This document shows positions 25,290 to 33,248 of a stretch of DNA of 64,000 nt, piece after piece. How positions within the stretch are numbered: the first letter of the stretch is position 1; every line of letters begins with the position of its first letter. The notes under the pieces were generated by a model, which saw nothing but the letters and a program-made list of their open reading frames with translations, made no database searches and was not told where the DNA came from. Source of the DNA: Patescibacteria group bacterium (GTDB lineage Bacteria; Patescibacteriota; Microgenomatia; UBA1406; GWC2-37-13); contig JAOAFZ010000001.1 of the NCBI GenBank assembly GCA_026415975.1, positions 186,001 to 250,000 on the forward strand, given 5' to 3'. The position numbers and the translations under genes were made by a program.

Positions 25290-26600
25290 TTATTTAGGGG
25301 TGCCGGTAACCGGAACGCGACCGGTAGAAATATAGGTGAATCCCAGCTCTTGCATTTTGTCCGGGCGATAGAGATTCCGACCGTCGATGATAACCGGAGA
25401 TGCGAGCAATGACTTAACCTTCTCAAGGTCTGCATTCTTGAATTCATTCCACTCAGTCAGTATGCACAAACCGTCGGCACTCTTGACTGCGTCATATGCG
25501 GAAGTGTGATACGTAATCTTGTCATGGTACTGTAAACGAATATTGTCCATTGCTTCTGCATCGTAGACATGCACGTCGTATCCTTCCTTCAAAAGCGCAT
25601 CAAGAACATCAAGTGACGGTGCAAAACGGATGTCATCGGTGTCCGGTTTAAAGGCAAGTCCCCAGAGTGCAACCCGTTTTCCGGCAATGTGCCGGAAAAT
25701 TTTCCGGATAAAGTTCTGTTTTGCCTGAATGTTTACCTCTTCCACAGCATCAAGAAGCGCAGTATCAATATTTAGAGACATTCCGGTAGTAACAATTGCC
25801 TTTACGTCCTTTGGCAGACAGGATCCGCCGTAACCCAGACCGGGATACAGAAACTCACGGCCTATGCGCGCATCGAGTCCCACTGCTTCCAGAACTTCCT
25901 CTACATCTGCCCCGCATGCTTCACAATAGAATGACATAAGATTTGCAAAAGAAATCTTAGTCGCAAGCATCGCGTTCGATGCATACTTGATCAGTTCTGC
26001 AGACGCAAGATCGGTGACAACTCTCGTTCCCGGAAGCGGTTCGTGAAGTCTTAGGAGTAATTCTGCCGCTTTCTGACTTTGTGTCCCTATAACAACCCGG
26101 TCGGGATACAAGGTATCATTTATGCCGGTACCCTCACGGAGGAATTCGGGACAGGAAGCGACATCAACTTCTGCTCCATCGGGCTTTACAGAATCGATAA
26201 CTTTCTTGACTTCAAGATTTGTCCCTACGGGAACGGTACTTTTGCAGGAAACAACCGTGTACCCAGTACGCAGATTCCTGCCAATATTTTCAGCTACCTG
26301 CAGTACCATGCTTAGATCAGCTTCACCTTTTGCTTTGGGAGGTGTACCTACGGCAGTAAATACTATTTCTGAGGCTGGAATTGCTTGGTCGTATGCATCT
26401 GTAAAAAGTATACGACCCGCGCTTAGATTCTTTTTCAACAACTCTTCCAGTCCGGGTTCAAAAATAATCGGATCTCCGCCCTTCAGACGCTTCAGTTTCT
26501 CAGGATTGCGTCCGATCACCCAAACCGTGTTTCCGAAATGAGCAAAGACACAGGCAGTAACCAGGCCAACATAACCGTGACCTACGATAGTAATTGTCAT
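25290..26600 (-). CDS. ugd: UDP-glucose/GDP-mannose dehydrogenase family (UDP-glucose 6-dehydrogenase)
   Basis: NAD-dependent oxidation of a nucleotide hexose to the uronate (436 aa). The N-terminal NAD domain (GHGYVGLVTACVFAHFG, 7-23), the middle dimer domain with the catalytic-cysteine region GYGGSCLPKDVKAI (about 257-270) and the C-terminal UDP-binding domain (GLAFKPDTDDIRFAPSL) are all complete. With the decarboxylase gene 3 nt downstream, UDP-glucose to UDP-glucuronate to UDP-xylose is the likely path. UDP-glucose specificity is inferred from this context. Confidence 0.93.
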   Translation of the reverse strand: MTITIVGHGYVGLVTACVFAHFGNTVWVIGRNPEKLKRLKGGDPIIFEPGLEELLKKNLSAGRILFTDAYDQAIPASEIVFTAVGTPPKAKGEADLSMVLQVAENIGRNLRTGYTVVSCKSTVPVGTNLEVKKVIDSVKPDGAEVDVASCPEFLREGTGINDTLYPDRVVIGTQSQKAAELLLRLHEPLPGTRVVTDLASAELIKYASNAMLATKISFANLMSFYCEACGADVEEVLEAVGLDARIGREFLYPGLGYGGSCLPKDVKAIVTTGMSLNIDTALLDAVEEVNIQAKQNFIRKIFRHIAGKRVALWGLAFKPDTDDIRFAPSLDVLDALLKEGYDVHVYDAEAMDNIRLQYHDKITYHTSAYDAVKSADGLCILTEWNEFKNADLEKVKSLLASPVIIDGRNLYRPDKMQELGFTYISTGRVPVTGTPK

Positions 26601-26631
26601 AAAGGTTAATGATAATAAATAATGTGTAAAT

Positions 26632-27480
26632 TCACAACTCCTTCGCGTCAGGATGAACCATTAACGCATTCAATCCTTCATCAAGAGTACGCATTCCGGT
26701 TGCAAACCCCAAAGAAGGGAGAATTCGTGACCGACGGGGACGCTGTGCTTTTCCGGCGAAGTAAGCTTTGTAGCTGGTAGGACTGATCAGGGACGAATCA
26801 TAGCCGAATTTGTCAGCAATTGCGTGACCTATCTCTAAAGGGGTATGACTGGATGCTCCTACTGCATGAACTATTCCCGGTTTAAATTCGGTCAGGAGTC
26901 TGGACAGCACCGCCGCGATATCGTCAATAAATGTCGGGGTTACCACCGAGTCCTCGATCAATGATAACGGCCTTCCTTGCTCAAGGTGCGTTTTCAGAGT
27001 CCGGATAAAATCCCGTTTTTTTTCGAAAGCAGCTCGGTACGGATACGAAATCCTGATAATACACCCGTCTTCTTCTACCAGCTCTTCCGCTTCAGCCTTT
27101 GTGCGACCGTAAACCGAGATCGGGTTCCGTGACGAATATTCCGTGTAGGGAGGATTTTCTCCGTCAAATACAAAATCGGTAGAAAAAAAGACGAAGGGGA
27201 TGCCTCGTTCATGGATTGGTTCATATACATTTCGAGTTCCCTCTACATTCAGCAATCTCGCTGCTTCCGGGTCTCGTTCCGCTCCGTCAACATCGGTGTA
27301 TGCTGCAAGATGAACGAATGCGTCACACTCTAGGCTCGAGAGCATATCACGGGCAGCGGTGGCTTCCCTGATGTCAAGTTTCTCAGAAGTAATATCAATG
27401 AAATTGAACCGTGAGTATAGGAGCTCTTTGAGACGTGAACCTACCAGGCCGCTTCCTCCGGTTATGGCGATTGATTTCAT
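26632..27480 (-). CDS. rmlD: dTDP-4-dehydrorhamnose reductase-like protein
   Basis: RmlD-type short-chain reductase (282 aa) with ITGGSGLVGSRL (5-16), the HLAAYTDVDGAERDPEAA block, FFSTDFVFDGENPPYTE, and the catalytic VYGRTKAEAEE. It overlaps rmlB by 4 nt. RmlD makes dTDP-L-rhamnose from the 4-keto sugar; rmlA and rmlC are not in the window, so the final product (rhamnose or another 6-deoxyhexose) is not certain. Confidence 0.88.
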   Translation of the reverse strand: MKSIAITGGSGLVGSRLKELLYSRFNFIDITSEKLDIREATAARDMLSSLECDAFVHLAAYTDVDGAERDPEAARLLNVEGTRNVYEPIHERGIPFVFFSTDFVFDGENPPYTEYSSRNPISVYGRTKAEAEELVEEDGCIIRISYPYRAAFEKKRDFIRTLKTHLEQGRPLSLIEDSVVTPTFIDDIAAVLSRLLTEFKPGIVHAVGASSHTPLEIGHAIADKFGYDSSLISPTSYKAYFAGKAQRPRRSRILPSLGFATGMRTLDEGLNALMVHPDAKEL

Positions 27481-28493
27481 TCAGTTACCGAGTATTGATT
27501 TTGATAATATTCACGATAGGCACCGGATTTGATCCGCTCCCACCATTGTCTGTTCGATTCAAACCAGTGTATAGTCTCTTGGAGTGCTTGGTCAAAGCTG
27601 TAGGCGGGTTTCCAGTTAAGCTCACGTTTGATAGTGGTCCAGTCGATTGCGTACCTTCGATCGTGACCAGGACGATCCTTAACATACTCAATCATCTCTT
27701 CCCCCTTTCCCATGATACGAAGAATTCTGCGGATTACTTCGATATTCGGTATATCCTCCGTTAGTCCTCCAACCAGGTATGTGCGTCCGATTTTACCATT
27801 TGTCAAGATGGCGTCAATTGCAGTGCAGTGGTCCTTAACATACAGCCAGTCGCGCACGTACAGACCATCACCATAGACCGGTACTTTTTTCCCTTCCAGG
27901 ATATTCGTAATTGCAAGCGGTATCAGCTTCTCCGGGAAATGGTACGGGCCGAAGTTATTTGAACAGTTTGAGATGGTTACCGGAAGTCCGTAGGTATCGT
28001 GATAGGCCCGGACCAAATGATCCGATGCAGCTTTCGAGGCAGAGTATGGGCTATGCGGATCGTACTTTGTATCATCTGTAAACTTGCGTTTTGAATCGAG
28101 CGGAAGTGCGCCAAACACCTCATCGGTCGAGATGTGATGAAACCGGGAGATGGAATGCTTAAGAGCCGATTCGAGTAATACAAACGTACCCTCAACGTTG
28201 GTTTTTATAAACGGCATCGGATCGCTTATAGACCTGTCTACGTGAGACTCGGCTGCGAAGTGAACTACGGTATCCACGCGGGACATCACGGCATCTACTG
28301 CATCACGGTCACAGATATTACCTTTAACGAATTCGTAATTCGGGTTGTCCTCGATATCTCGCAGATTTTCAAGATTGCCGGCGTAGGTAAGGGCATCGAA
28401 GTTGATAACCTGATCATCAGGGTGAGTCGTAAGCCAGTAGCGAATAAAGTTTGATCCGATAAATCCGGCACCACCGGTTACCAACAGTCTCAT
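27477..28493 (-). CDS. rmlB: dTDP-glucose 4,6-dehydratase
   Basis: Converts dTDP-glucose to dTDP-4-keto-6-deoxyglucose. The 338-aa protein starts MRLLVTGGAGFIGSNF and has VVHFAAESHVDRSI, FHHISTDEVFGALP, the catalytic YSASKAASDHLVRAYHDTY, NCSNNFGPYHFPEKLIPL and RPGHDRRYAID, all diagnostic of RmlB. ATG 28493 is chosen because an upstream start at 28529 would run into the preceding gene and lacks homology. Two TATAAT boxes stand directly before it, one of them 6 nt upstream. Confidence 0.95.
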   Translation of the reverse strand: MRLLVTGGAGFIGSNFIRYWLTTHPDDQVINFDALTYAGNLENLRDIEDNPNYEFVKGNICDRDAVDAVMSRVDTVVHFAAESHVDRSISDPMPFIKTNVEGTFVLLESALKHSISRFHHISTDEVFGALPLDSKRKFTDDTKYDPHSPYSASKAASDHLVRAYHDTYGLPVTISNCSNNFGPYHFPEKLIPLAITNILEGKKVPVYGDGLYVRDWLYVKDHCTAIDAILTNGKIGRTYLVGGLTEDIPNIEVIRRILRIMGKGEEMIEYVKDRPGHDRRYAIDWTTIKRELNWKPAYSFDQALQETIHWFESNRQWWERIKSGAYREYYQNQYSVTE

Positions 28494-28505
28494 ATTATAA
28501 TTATA
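28494..28505 (-). promoter_or_regulatory. Tandem TATAAT boxes before rmlB
   Basis: Two back-to-back TATAAT hexamers (28505-28500 and 28499-28494) lead directly into ATG 28493. The distal copy has the 6-nt leaderless spacing and contains the TAA stop of the preceding gene (28503-28501). AT-rich chance cannot be excluded. Confidence 0.4.
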
Positions 28506-29253
28506 AATATTGCAAAACTTGTGACACATACCGTTCCGATCCGGCTACTACTGCGGGATTGTCCCATCGTGATGGTTTACCAGCCCAGTCAAAAAAGACC
28601 CCCCCCGCCTCTGCCAGAACTAGCGATGCGGCGGCAACATCCCAGGGCCTTAAATCAGAGTGAAGGTACACATCTATTCTACCAGAGGCTGCCCAGCAGA
28701 GCTCGGGTGCAGCCGCCGCAAACATCACAATAAACGGGGTCGGATCGATCTTTTGCAGGATTTCGAGATGGTGGCGCGTTTTTGCAGCTTCGTATGAGAT
28801 ATCGCTGCCGACGATCCAGTGATGTCCATCAGCACGTTCAGGAAGGGAAAAACGCTCCCCATTTCGGAATGCGCCTTCGCCCGCTTCGGCGCTATATAGT
28901 TCTCCAATGAAGGGGTTGTATACCGCACCTGCGATAATGGTGCCCCGCTCTGCATAGGCAAGTGAAATCGCTGAAAACGAACGTCCGAACGCGTAATTAT
29001 TTGTCCCGTCTATCGGGTCCATTATCCAGAGATGAGAAGCATCAATAGAATAATTCGTATGGGACTCTTCCGAGAGAATGGCGTGATCGGGATACGCATC
29101 ACGAATTGCAGTTACGAGATACTTTTCAGTTGCAAGATCAGCTTTGGTCTGGATGTTTCCACCGGAGCCTTTGGTGGTTCTTCCCGTTTTCTGTTCCAGT
29201 TCGACAATAAGCTGCCCGGCCTTTACTACGTGCTGTTCAAGGAATTTACGCAT
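28501..29253 (-). CDS. Inositol monophosphatase family protein
   Basis: Mg-dependent, Li-sensitive-type phosphatase fold (250 aa). The metal motifs are present: EES in ILSEESH, DPIDGTNNYAFG (the D-P-x-D-G-T motif, about 79-90) and PWDVAAASLVLAEAGG near the C-terminus. Substrates in this family include inositol phosphate, sugar phosphates, fructose 1,6-bisphosphate and pAp; the gene context does not decide. ATG 29253 gives an 8-nt overlap with miaB; an earlier ATG at 29286 would overlap by 41 nt. Confidence 0.88.
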   Translation of the reverse strand: MRKFLEQHVVKAGQLIVELEQKTGRTTKGSGGNIQTKADLATEKYLVTAIRDAYPDHAILSEESHTNYSIDASHLWIMDPIDGTNNYAFGRSFSAISLAYAERGTIIAGAVYNPFIGELYSAEAGEGAFRNGERFSLPERADGHHWIVGSDISYEAAKTRHHLEILQKIDPTPFIVMFAAAAPELCWAASGRIDVYLHSDLRPWDVAAASLVLAEAGGVFFDWAGKPSRWDNPAVVAGSERYVSQVLQYL

Positions 29254-30490
29254 GGGGTCGGGAATAATGAAATTTATATGCTGCATTAGATAGATTCGGA
29301 GTGTTGATCAGATCTTCCAGTACCTGCCAGCGCCTTTTTTTCTCTGCGTGTGGAACATCATCGGGGAAAACCTTGGTGGCTGCAGTCATCGGGCGTTGAG
29401 AGTACATGGCAATGTAGGCTTTCAGGAAACCTACACGTTTACACAAGGCGACGGTGTTTTCAAATTCAGCCTCTGTTTCACCACAGAACCCTACAATAAT
29501 GTCTGTGGTAAAACGGATACCGGGAACCTGTTGTTTCAGGCGATCGGTGAGCGCGATATACTCTTCAGCGGTGTACCAGCGGTTCATGCGCTTTAGGACA
29601 TTTGAATCTCCGGATTGGACGGGAAGATGTATCGTTCGTGAAATATTCTGGTTTTGGGCTATTACTTGTATGAGTTCTTCCGAAAAATCCCAGGGATTTG
29701 AAGAAATGAAGTCAACAAGCGTAAACCCCATCCTGGCAACATCTGCAAGTAGTGCCGGAAACAGTGTAGGAATGCGCTGTCTTCCGAGATGCTTTACATA
29801 TACCGGTTTTACTACCTTCCCGTTCACCTCGTATTCCCGTATCTCTTTTTGCGTATTCTGAAAATATGTCTTATCAATATCCCGCATAACCTGGATGTTA
29901 GACTCTCCAACTATCAGATCTGCTCCATACGAGTTTACATTTTGCCCAAGAAGCATCACGGAGGTATATCCCTCATCCCGGAGGCGCTGGCATTCAGAAA
30001 TAATGTCCGTATACGGCCGGCTGATCTCCCGTCCTCTGGTAAAAGGGACAATACAAAAAGTGCAGAAGTTATTACAGCCGTTCGAGATAGGAACCCAGGC
30101 ATGTTTTCTGTCTTTTCGAACGGGTTCGTTATCGAAGCCAACTTCCTCGATGGGCATGAATTCGTCGACATCAGGCATGAGCGTCCGGATTTTATCAAAA
30201 TAGGCACCCGTTTTGTCGCGAAACGCGACACCGACCATACAGCCCGTAACGATGATTTTAAACAGTTCGTTGTGCTTCAGTTTCCGTTTCTTGATTTCCG
30301 CCAGGTTCCGTACCAGACCGTATACCCGGTCCTCGGCTTTCTGCCGGATCATACAGGTGTTTATGATGACATAGTTTGCATCTTCGTATGACTCGGTTGG
30401 GGTCATTCCTCTGGCATTAAACGCAGCTGAAATCCGTTCAGAGTCGGCAACGTTCTGCTGGCAACCGAAGGTTTTAATGCAGTATTTCAT
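29246..30490 (-). CDS. miaB: tRNA-2-methylthio-N6-dimethylallyladenosine synthase (MiaB) lacking TRAM domain
   Basis: Radical SAM methylthiotransferase acting at A37 of tRNA. The UPF0004 N-terminal domain has its three cluster cysteines (TFGCQQN, INTCMIR, VTGCMVG), and the radical SAM motif CNNFCTFC lies near 138-145. The protein continues through GFCGETEAEFENTV and YSQRPMTAATKV. The chain then ends shortly after EKKRRWQVLEDLIN; the RNA-binding TRAM domain of about 60 residues is missing, and no remnant is seen because the next gene begins there. A middle insertion (about 197-235) is also larger than usual. MiaB, not RimO or MtaB, is favoured by the motifs. Confidence 0.88.
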   Translation of the reverse strand: MKYCIKTFGCQQNVADSERISAAFNARGMTPTESYEDANYVIINTCMIRQKAEDRVYGLVRNLAEIKKRKLKHNELFKIIVTGCMVGVAFRDKTGAYFDKIRTLMPDVDEFMPIEEVGFDNEPVRKDRKHAWVPISNGCNNFCTFCIVPFTRGREISRPYTDIISECQRLRDEGYTSVMLLGQNVNSYGADLIVGESNIQVMRDIDKTYFQNTQKEIREYEVNGKVVKPVYVKHLGRQRIPTLFPALLADVARMGFTLVDFISSNPWDFSEELIQVIAQNQNISRTIHLPVQSGDSNVLKRMNRWYTAEEYIALTDRLKQQVPGIRFTTDIIVGFCGETEAEFENTVALCKRVGFLKAYIAMYSQRPMTAATKVFPDDVPHAEKKRRWQVLEDLINTPNLSNAAYKFHYSRPHA

Positions 30491-30499
30491 TATGTGCCG

Positions 30500-30505
30500 A
30501 TTATA
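30500..30505 (-). promoter_or_regulatory. -10 box of miaB overlapping the upstream stop codon
   Basis: TGG-TATAAT (extended -10) on the minus strand; TATAAT (30505-30500) encloses the TAA stop (30503-30501) of the WecA-like gene and ends 9 nt before ATG 30490. Confidence 0.45.
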
Positions 30506-31568
30506 CCAGTTTGGACTTTTTGAGGCGCTCTATAATTACTATGAAAACAATAAGGAGTATGCCAATGGTCAGGAAGGTTATTGCCTTTTCATATCCATCC
30601 AGAAACAAACTGGTTACACCAAGAAACAGCGAAATTATCCAGTAGAACAACGCAATCCTTCGCTTTCCCCAGCCGATCTCAAGGAGCCGATGGTGAAAAT
30701 GTCCCCAGTCCGCTTTGAACGGTGATTTCCGGTTTTTGAGGCGTCGAATGATTACATATACAGCATCAATGGTAGGAATAGCAAGGACAAGAACTGCCGT
30801 TCCCAGTTTACCGAACGAGAGAATTGAGAGTACGCCGAGCAAAAACCCCGCCAGCGCTCCTCCACCGTATCCAGGCATAATTCGCTGTGGGTAAAAATTA
30901 TGAGGCAGAAATCCCAGAAATGCTCCCGAGACCATAAATGAAAGCAGGGCAACTGTCTGAGTAGAAATGTCATGTGAGGTGAAACGCTGGGAGAGGAGAC
31001 CGAGAAACAAAGCAGTTATCGAGACAAAGCCCGGCAACTGACCATCAACCCCTTTGCTCCAGTTAACCATATTCATAATCCAGGTAAGCCAGAGGACGGC
31101 AAGCGCATTTGCAACAATAAGTACTGTGTGAGTACCGAAAAGCTGGAATGTAACAACCCACTGGTCCAGACGGATGACTTCTTTAGAAAATGGATTGGAG
31201 ATATAGGGAATTCCAAGTCCGCAGGAAACCACCAGTACCGCGATAAGGATGTTGGCACCAAATCGCCAGTACGGTGAAACATCGTAATAATCATCCAGAA
31301 GTCCAACTATCAAGAGTAGAAACGTTCCGAGCAGAATTCCAATAATGATTTTATTTATCGGTAAAAATAGAAGACTCATTATAAGGATTGTCAAATAAAT
31401 CGGAATACCACCACCACGGGGAATAATACCCGTATGAACATGTGCCGGATGGAACCGTTTTGATATATCTGTAACAAGTCTAAATCGACGCGCGATAGCT
31501 ATCGTTGGAAATGTTAGCAGATAAGAGATAAGAGCACTTAAACCTATAATAAGAAGTGGGTTAATCAT
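30501..31568 (-). CDS. WecA/MraY-family undecaprenyl-phosphate GlcNAc-1-phosphate-type transferase
   Basis: Integral-membrane phosphoglycosyltransferase (355 aa, about ten helices). Motifs are the Mg-binding GLLDDYYDVSP (about 102-112), the MVNWSKGVDGQLPG segment (N-x-x-x-G-x-D-G, about 173-186) and the C-terminal GHFHHRLLEIGWGKRR that marks WecA/TagO-like proteins. It would attach a sugar-1-phosphate to undecaprenyl phosphate, starting a surface glycan. ATG 31568 overlaps the upstream stop as ATGA. The sugar (GlcNAc or other) is inferred from the family. Confidence 0.9.
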   Translation of the reverse strand: MINPLLIIGLSALISYLLTFPTIAIARRFRLVTDISKRFHPAHVHTGIIPRGGGIPIYLTILIMSLLFLPINKIIIGILLGTFLLLIVGLLDDYYDVSPYWRFGANILIAVLVVSCGLGIPYISNPFSKEVIRLDQWVVTFQLFGTHTVLIVANALAVLWLTWIMNMVNWSKGVDGQLPGFVSITALFLGLLSQRFTSHDISTQTVALLSFMVSGAFLGFLPHNFYPQRIMPGYGGGALAGFLLGVLSILSFGKLGTAVLVLAIPTIDAVYVIIRRLKNRKSPFKADWGHFHHRLLEIGWGKRRIALFYWIISLFLGVTSLFLDGYEKAITFLTIGILLIVFIVIIERLKKSKLV

Positions 31569-31876
31569 GTGACTAATAGAATAAGTTTCAGAAATACTCC
31601 ACAAAATGAAAGCATGATAAACCAGTTAGCCGCGTTCAGCAATCCGTTCATAAATGAATCTTTCGCAAAGTAACGCATTCTGAGCCAGTTGTTGAAGAAG
31701 AAGGAAGTGTGCAAGAGAAAGGGTACCAGAGCAAGCATCCAAATGTCTGCAAGCTGTTCTTCACCCCATGGCCTAGTATAAAAGAGGGGAACCTGTGGAG
31801 GAAGGGTCTGATATGTCAGCCCGGTAACAAGGGCCATGATCAGATTGACTGCAATCAGCGCATATAGCAACGGCAT
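31565..31876 (-). CDS. Small multi-pass membrane protein of unknown function
   Basis: A 103-aa protein with three predicted helices (LLYALIAVNLIMALVTG at 3-19; IWMLALVPFLLHTSFFF; NWFIMLSFCGVFLKLILLV at the end). The LPPQVPLFYTRPWGEEQL segment between helices 1 and 2 faintly recalls DUF1648, but I cannot assign it. It overlaps the WecA-like gene as ATGA, suggesting a partner role, and begins 7 nt after glyA with its own -10 box. Confidence 0.75.
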   Translation of the reverse strand: MPLLYALIAVNLIMALVTGLTYQTLPPQVPLFYTRPWGEEQLADIWMLALVPFLLHTSFFFNNWLRMRYFAKDSFMNGLLNAANWFIMLSFCGVFLKLILLVT

Positions 31877-31882
31877 ACGCCT

Positions 31883-31888
31883 ATTATA
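31883..31888 (-). promoter_or_regulatory. -10 box overlapping the glyA stop codon
   Basis: TATAAT (31888-31883) ends 6 nt before ATG 31876 and contains the glyA TAA (31886-31884). The upstream stop codon and the -10 element share the same bases. Confidence 0.45.
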
Positions 31889-33188
31889 CGTCAGACCCTG
31901 AGCTATCGCTGGGCAGTTTGAAGCGAATACAATATTCCCGGACTTCAGCAGACATCTTTGTCAGATATGTCGAATCATTGGCATGTGTGACTGCCCGGTA
32001 CATCCAGTCTGCGATAGTTTCCATGTCTTGCTCCTTCATGCCACGGGTAGTAACTGCCGGAGTACCAAGCCGGATTCCGCTTGGGTCATATGGTGGAAGC
32101 GGGTCGTCCGGTATAACATTTTTATTTAACGTTAGTCCAATCTGGTCGAGTACAGACTCGGCCTGTTTCCCTTTCATTTGAAAAGAGGACATCATGTCTA
32201 CCAGCATGAGATGGTTATCGGTTCCATTCGTAATCAGCTTAAATCCTCTTTTCATCAGATGTTTTGCAAGGTGTTTCGCATTTTTTACTACCTGTCTCGC
32301 GTATTCTGCAAATTCCGGCTGGAGTGCTTCGCCAAATGCGACTGCTTTTGCAAAAACAATATTCATAATTGGCCCTCCTTGGACTCCGGGGAAAACTGCA
32401 CGATCAACCAGAGTAGGCAGGTTTTCACGTTTCTTTTCAGGCTGTTTAAGTGGATTTCCTGCGATTCCCCGTGTAAGAATCATACCGCCACGTGGACCAC
32501 GTAGAGTCTTATGTGTAGTTGTAGTACACATATCAAAACCATGATCAAACGGATTTTCCAGTACACCTCCTGCAATAAGACCCGCGATATGTGCAATATC
32601 CATTACAGCTATGGCATCTACCTCTTTGGCAATCTCTGCGATTCTTGCGTAGTTCAACTCCCGCGGATAGGCGGAAAATCCGGCAAGTACAATTTTCGGT
32701 CGCTCCTTTTTTGCGACTGCACGCAACTGATCATAGTCAATCTCACCGGTTTCAGTATCCTTCATTTTATAGCGAACAAAACGGTACATGGTTGCCATCA
32801 AGGTAAGCGGATGACCGTGTGTCAGATGTCCGCCATGACTTAAATCCATTCCAAGTATCGTATCACCAAGCTCAAGCCATGATGAAAACGCCGCCATGTT
32901 CGCGATAGCACCGGAGTACGGCTGAACATTAGCATGATCGCAGCGGAAAAGCTTCTTTGCACGGTCAATTGCTATCTGTTCTATCTGATCCGTGAACTCC
33001 TGTCCTCCGTAATACCTTTTACGCGGAAATCCCTCAGAGTATTTATTTGTGAACACTGTCCCCATTGCCTCGAGAACTGCAACACTGACATAGTTTTCAG
33101 AGGGGATGAGTTCAATACCCTCCCGCTGGCGGGTTATTTCACCTTCGAGTAACCGATAAAGGTCAGGTTCTGAAGTACGCAGTGACAT
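31884..33188 (-). CDS. glyA: Serine hydroxymethyltransferase
   Basis: PLP enzyme converting serine and tetrahydrofolate to glycine and 5,10-methylene-THF (434 aa). NKYSEGFPRKRYYGG (about 48-62), the PLP-binding TTTHKTLRGPRGG with its lysine (near 229), and FPGVQGGP are diagnostic. It is divergent from folC, which makes polyglutamated folates, so the two starts form a small folate locus with facing leaderless promoters. Confidence 0.97.
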   Translation of the reverse strand: MSLRTSEPDLYRLLEGEITRQREGIELIPSENYVSVAVLEAMGTVFTNKYSEGFPRKRYYGGQEFTDQIEQIAIDRAKKLFRCDHANVQPYSGAIANMAAFSSWLELGDTILGMDLSHGGHLTHGHPLTLMATMYRFVRYKMKDTETGEIDYDQLRAVAKKERPKIVLAGFSAYPRELNYARIAEIAKEVDAIAVMDIAHIAGLIAGGVLENPFDHGFDMCTTTTHKTLRGPRGGMILTRGIAGNPLKQPEKKRENLPTLVDRAVFPGVQGGPIMNIVFAKAVAFGEALQPEFAEYARQVVKNAKHLAKHLMKRGFKLITNGTDNHLMLVDMMSSFQMKGKQAESVLDQIGLTLNKNVIPDDPLPPYDPSGIRLGTPAVTTRGMKEQDMETIADWMYRAVTHANDSTYLTKMSAEVREYCIRFKLPSDSSGSDV

Positions 33189-33194
33189 GGCACA

Positions 33195-33200
33195 ACTATA
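33195..33200 (-). promoter_or_regulatory. -10 box of glyA (leaderless)
   Basis: TATAGT ends 6 nt before ATG 33188; no clear -35 element. It faces the folC promoter 36 bp away. Confidence 0.45.
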
Positions 33201-33235
33201 CAGTTGGGTTCAGGGAAAATCAAGAAGCAGTAAAG

Positions 33236-33241
33236 TATACT
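33236..33241 (+). promoter_or_regulatory. -10 box of folC (leaderless)
   Basis: TATACT ends 7 nt before ATG 33249, matching the spacing seen at other starts in the window. Confidence 0.45.
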
Positions 33242-33248
33242 ATTCGCT

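Noticed and set aside
29789-30391. Plus-strand frame of 200 codons antisense to miaB
   Set aside because: No promoter or domain, and miaB motifs are unambiguous on the minus strand.
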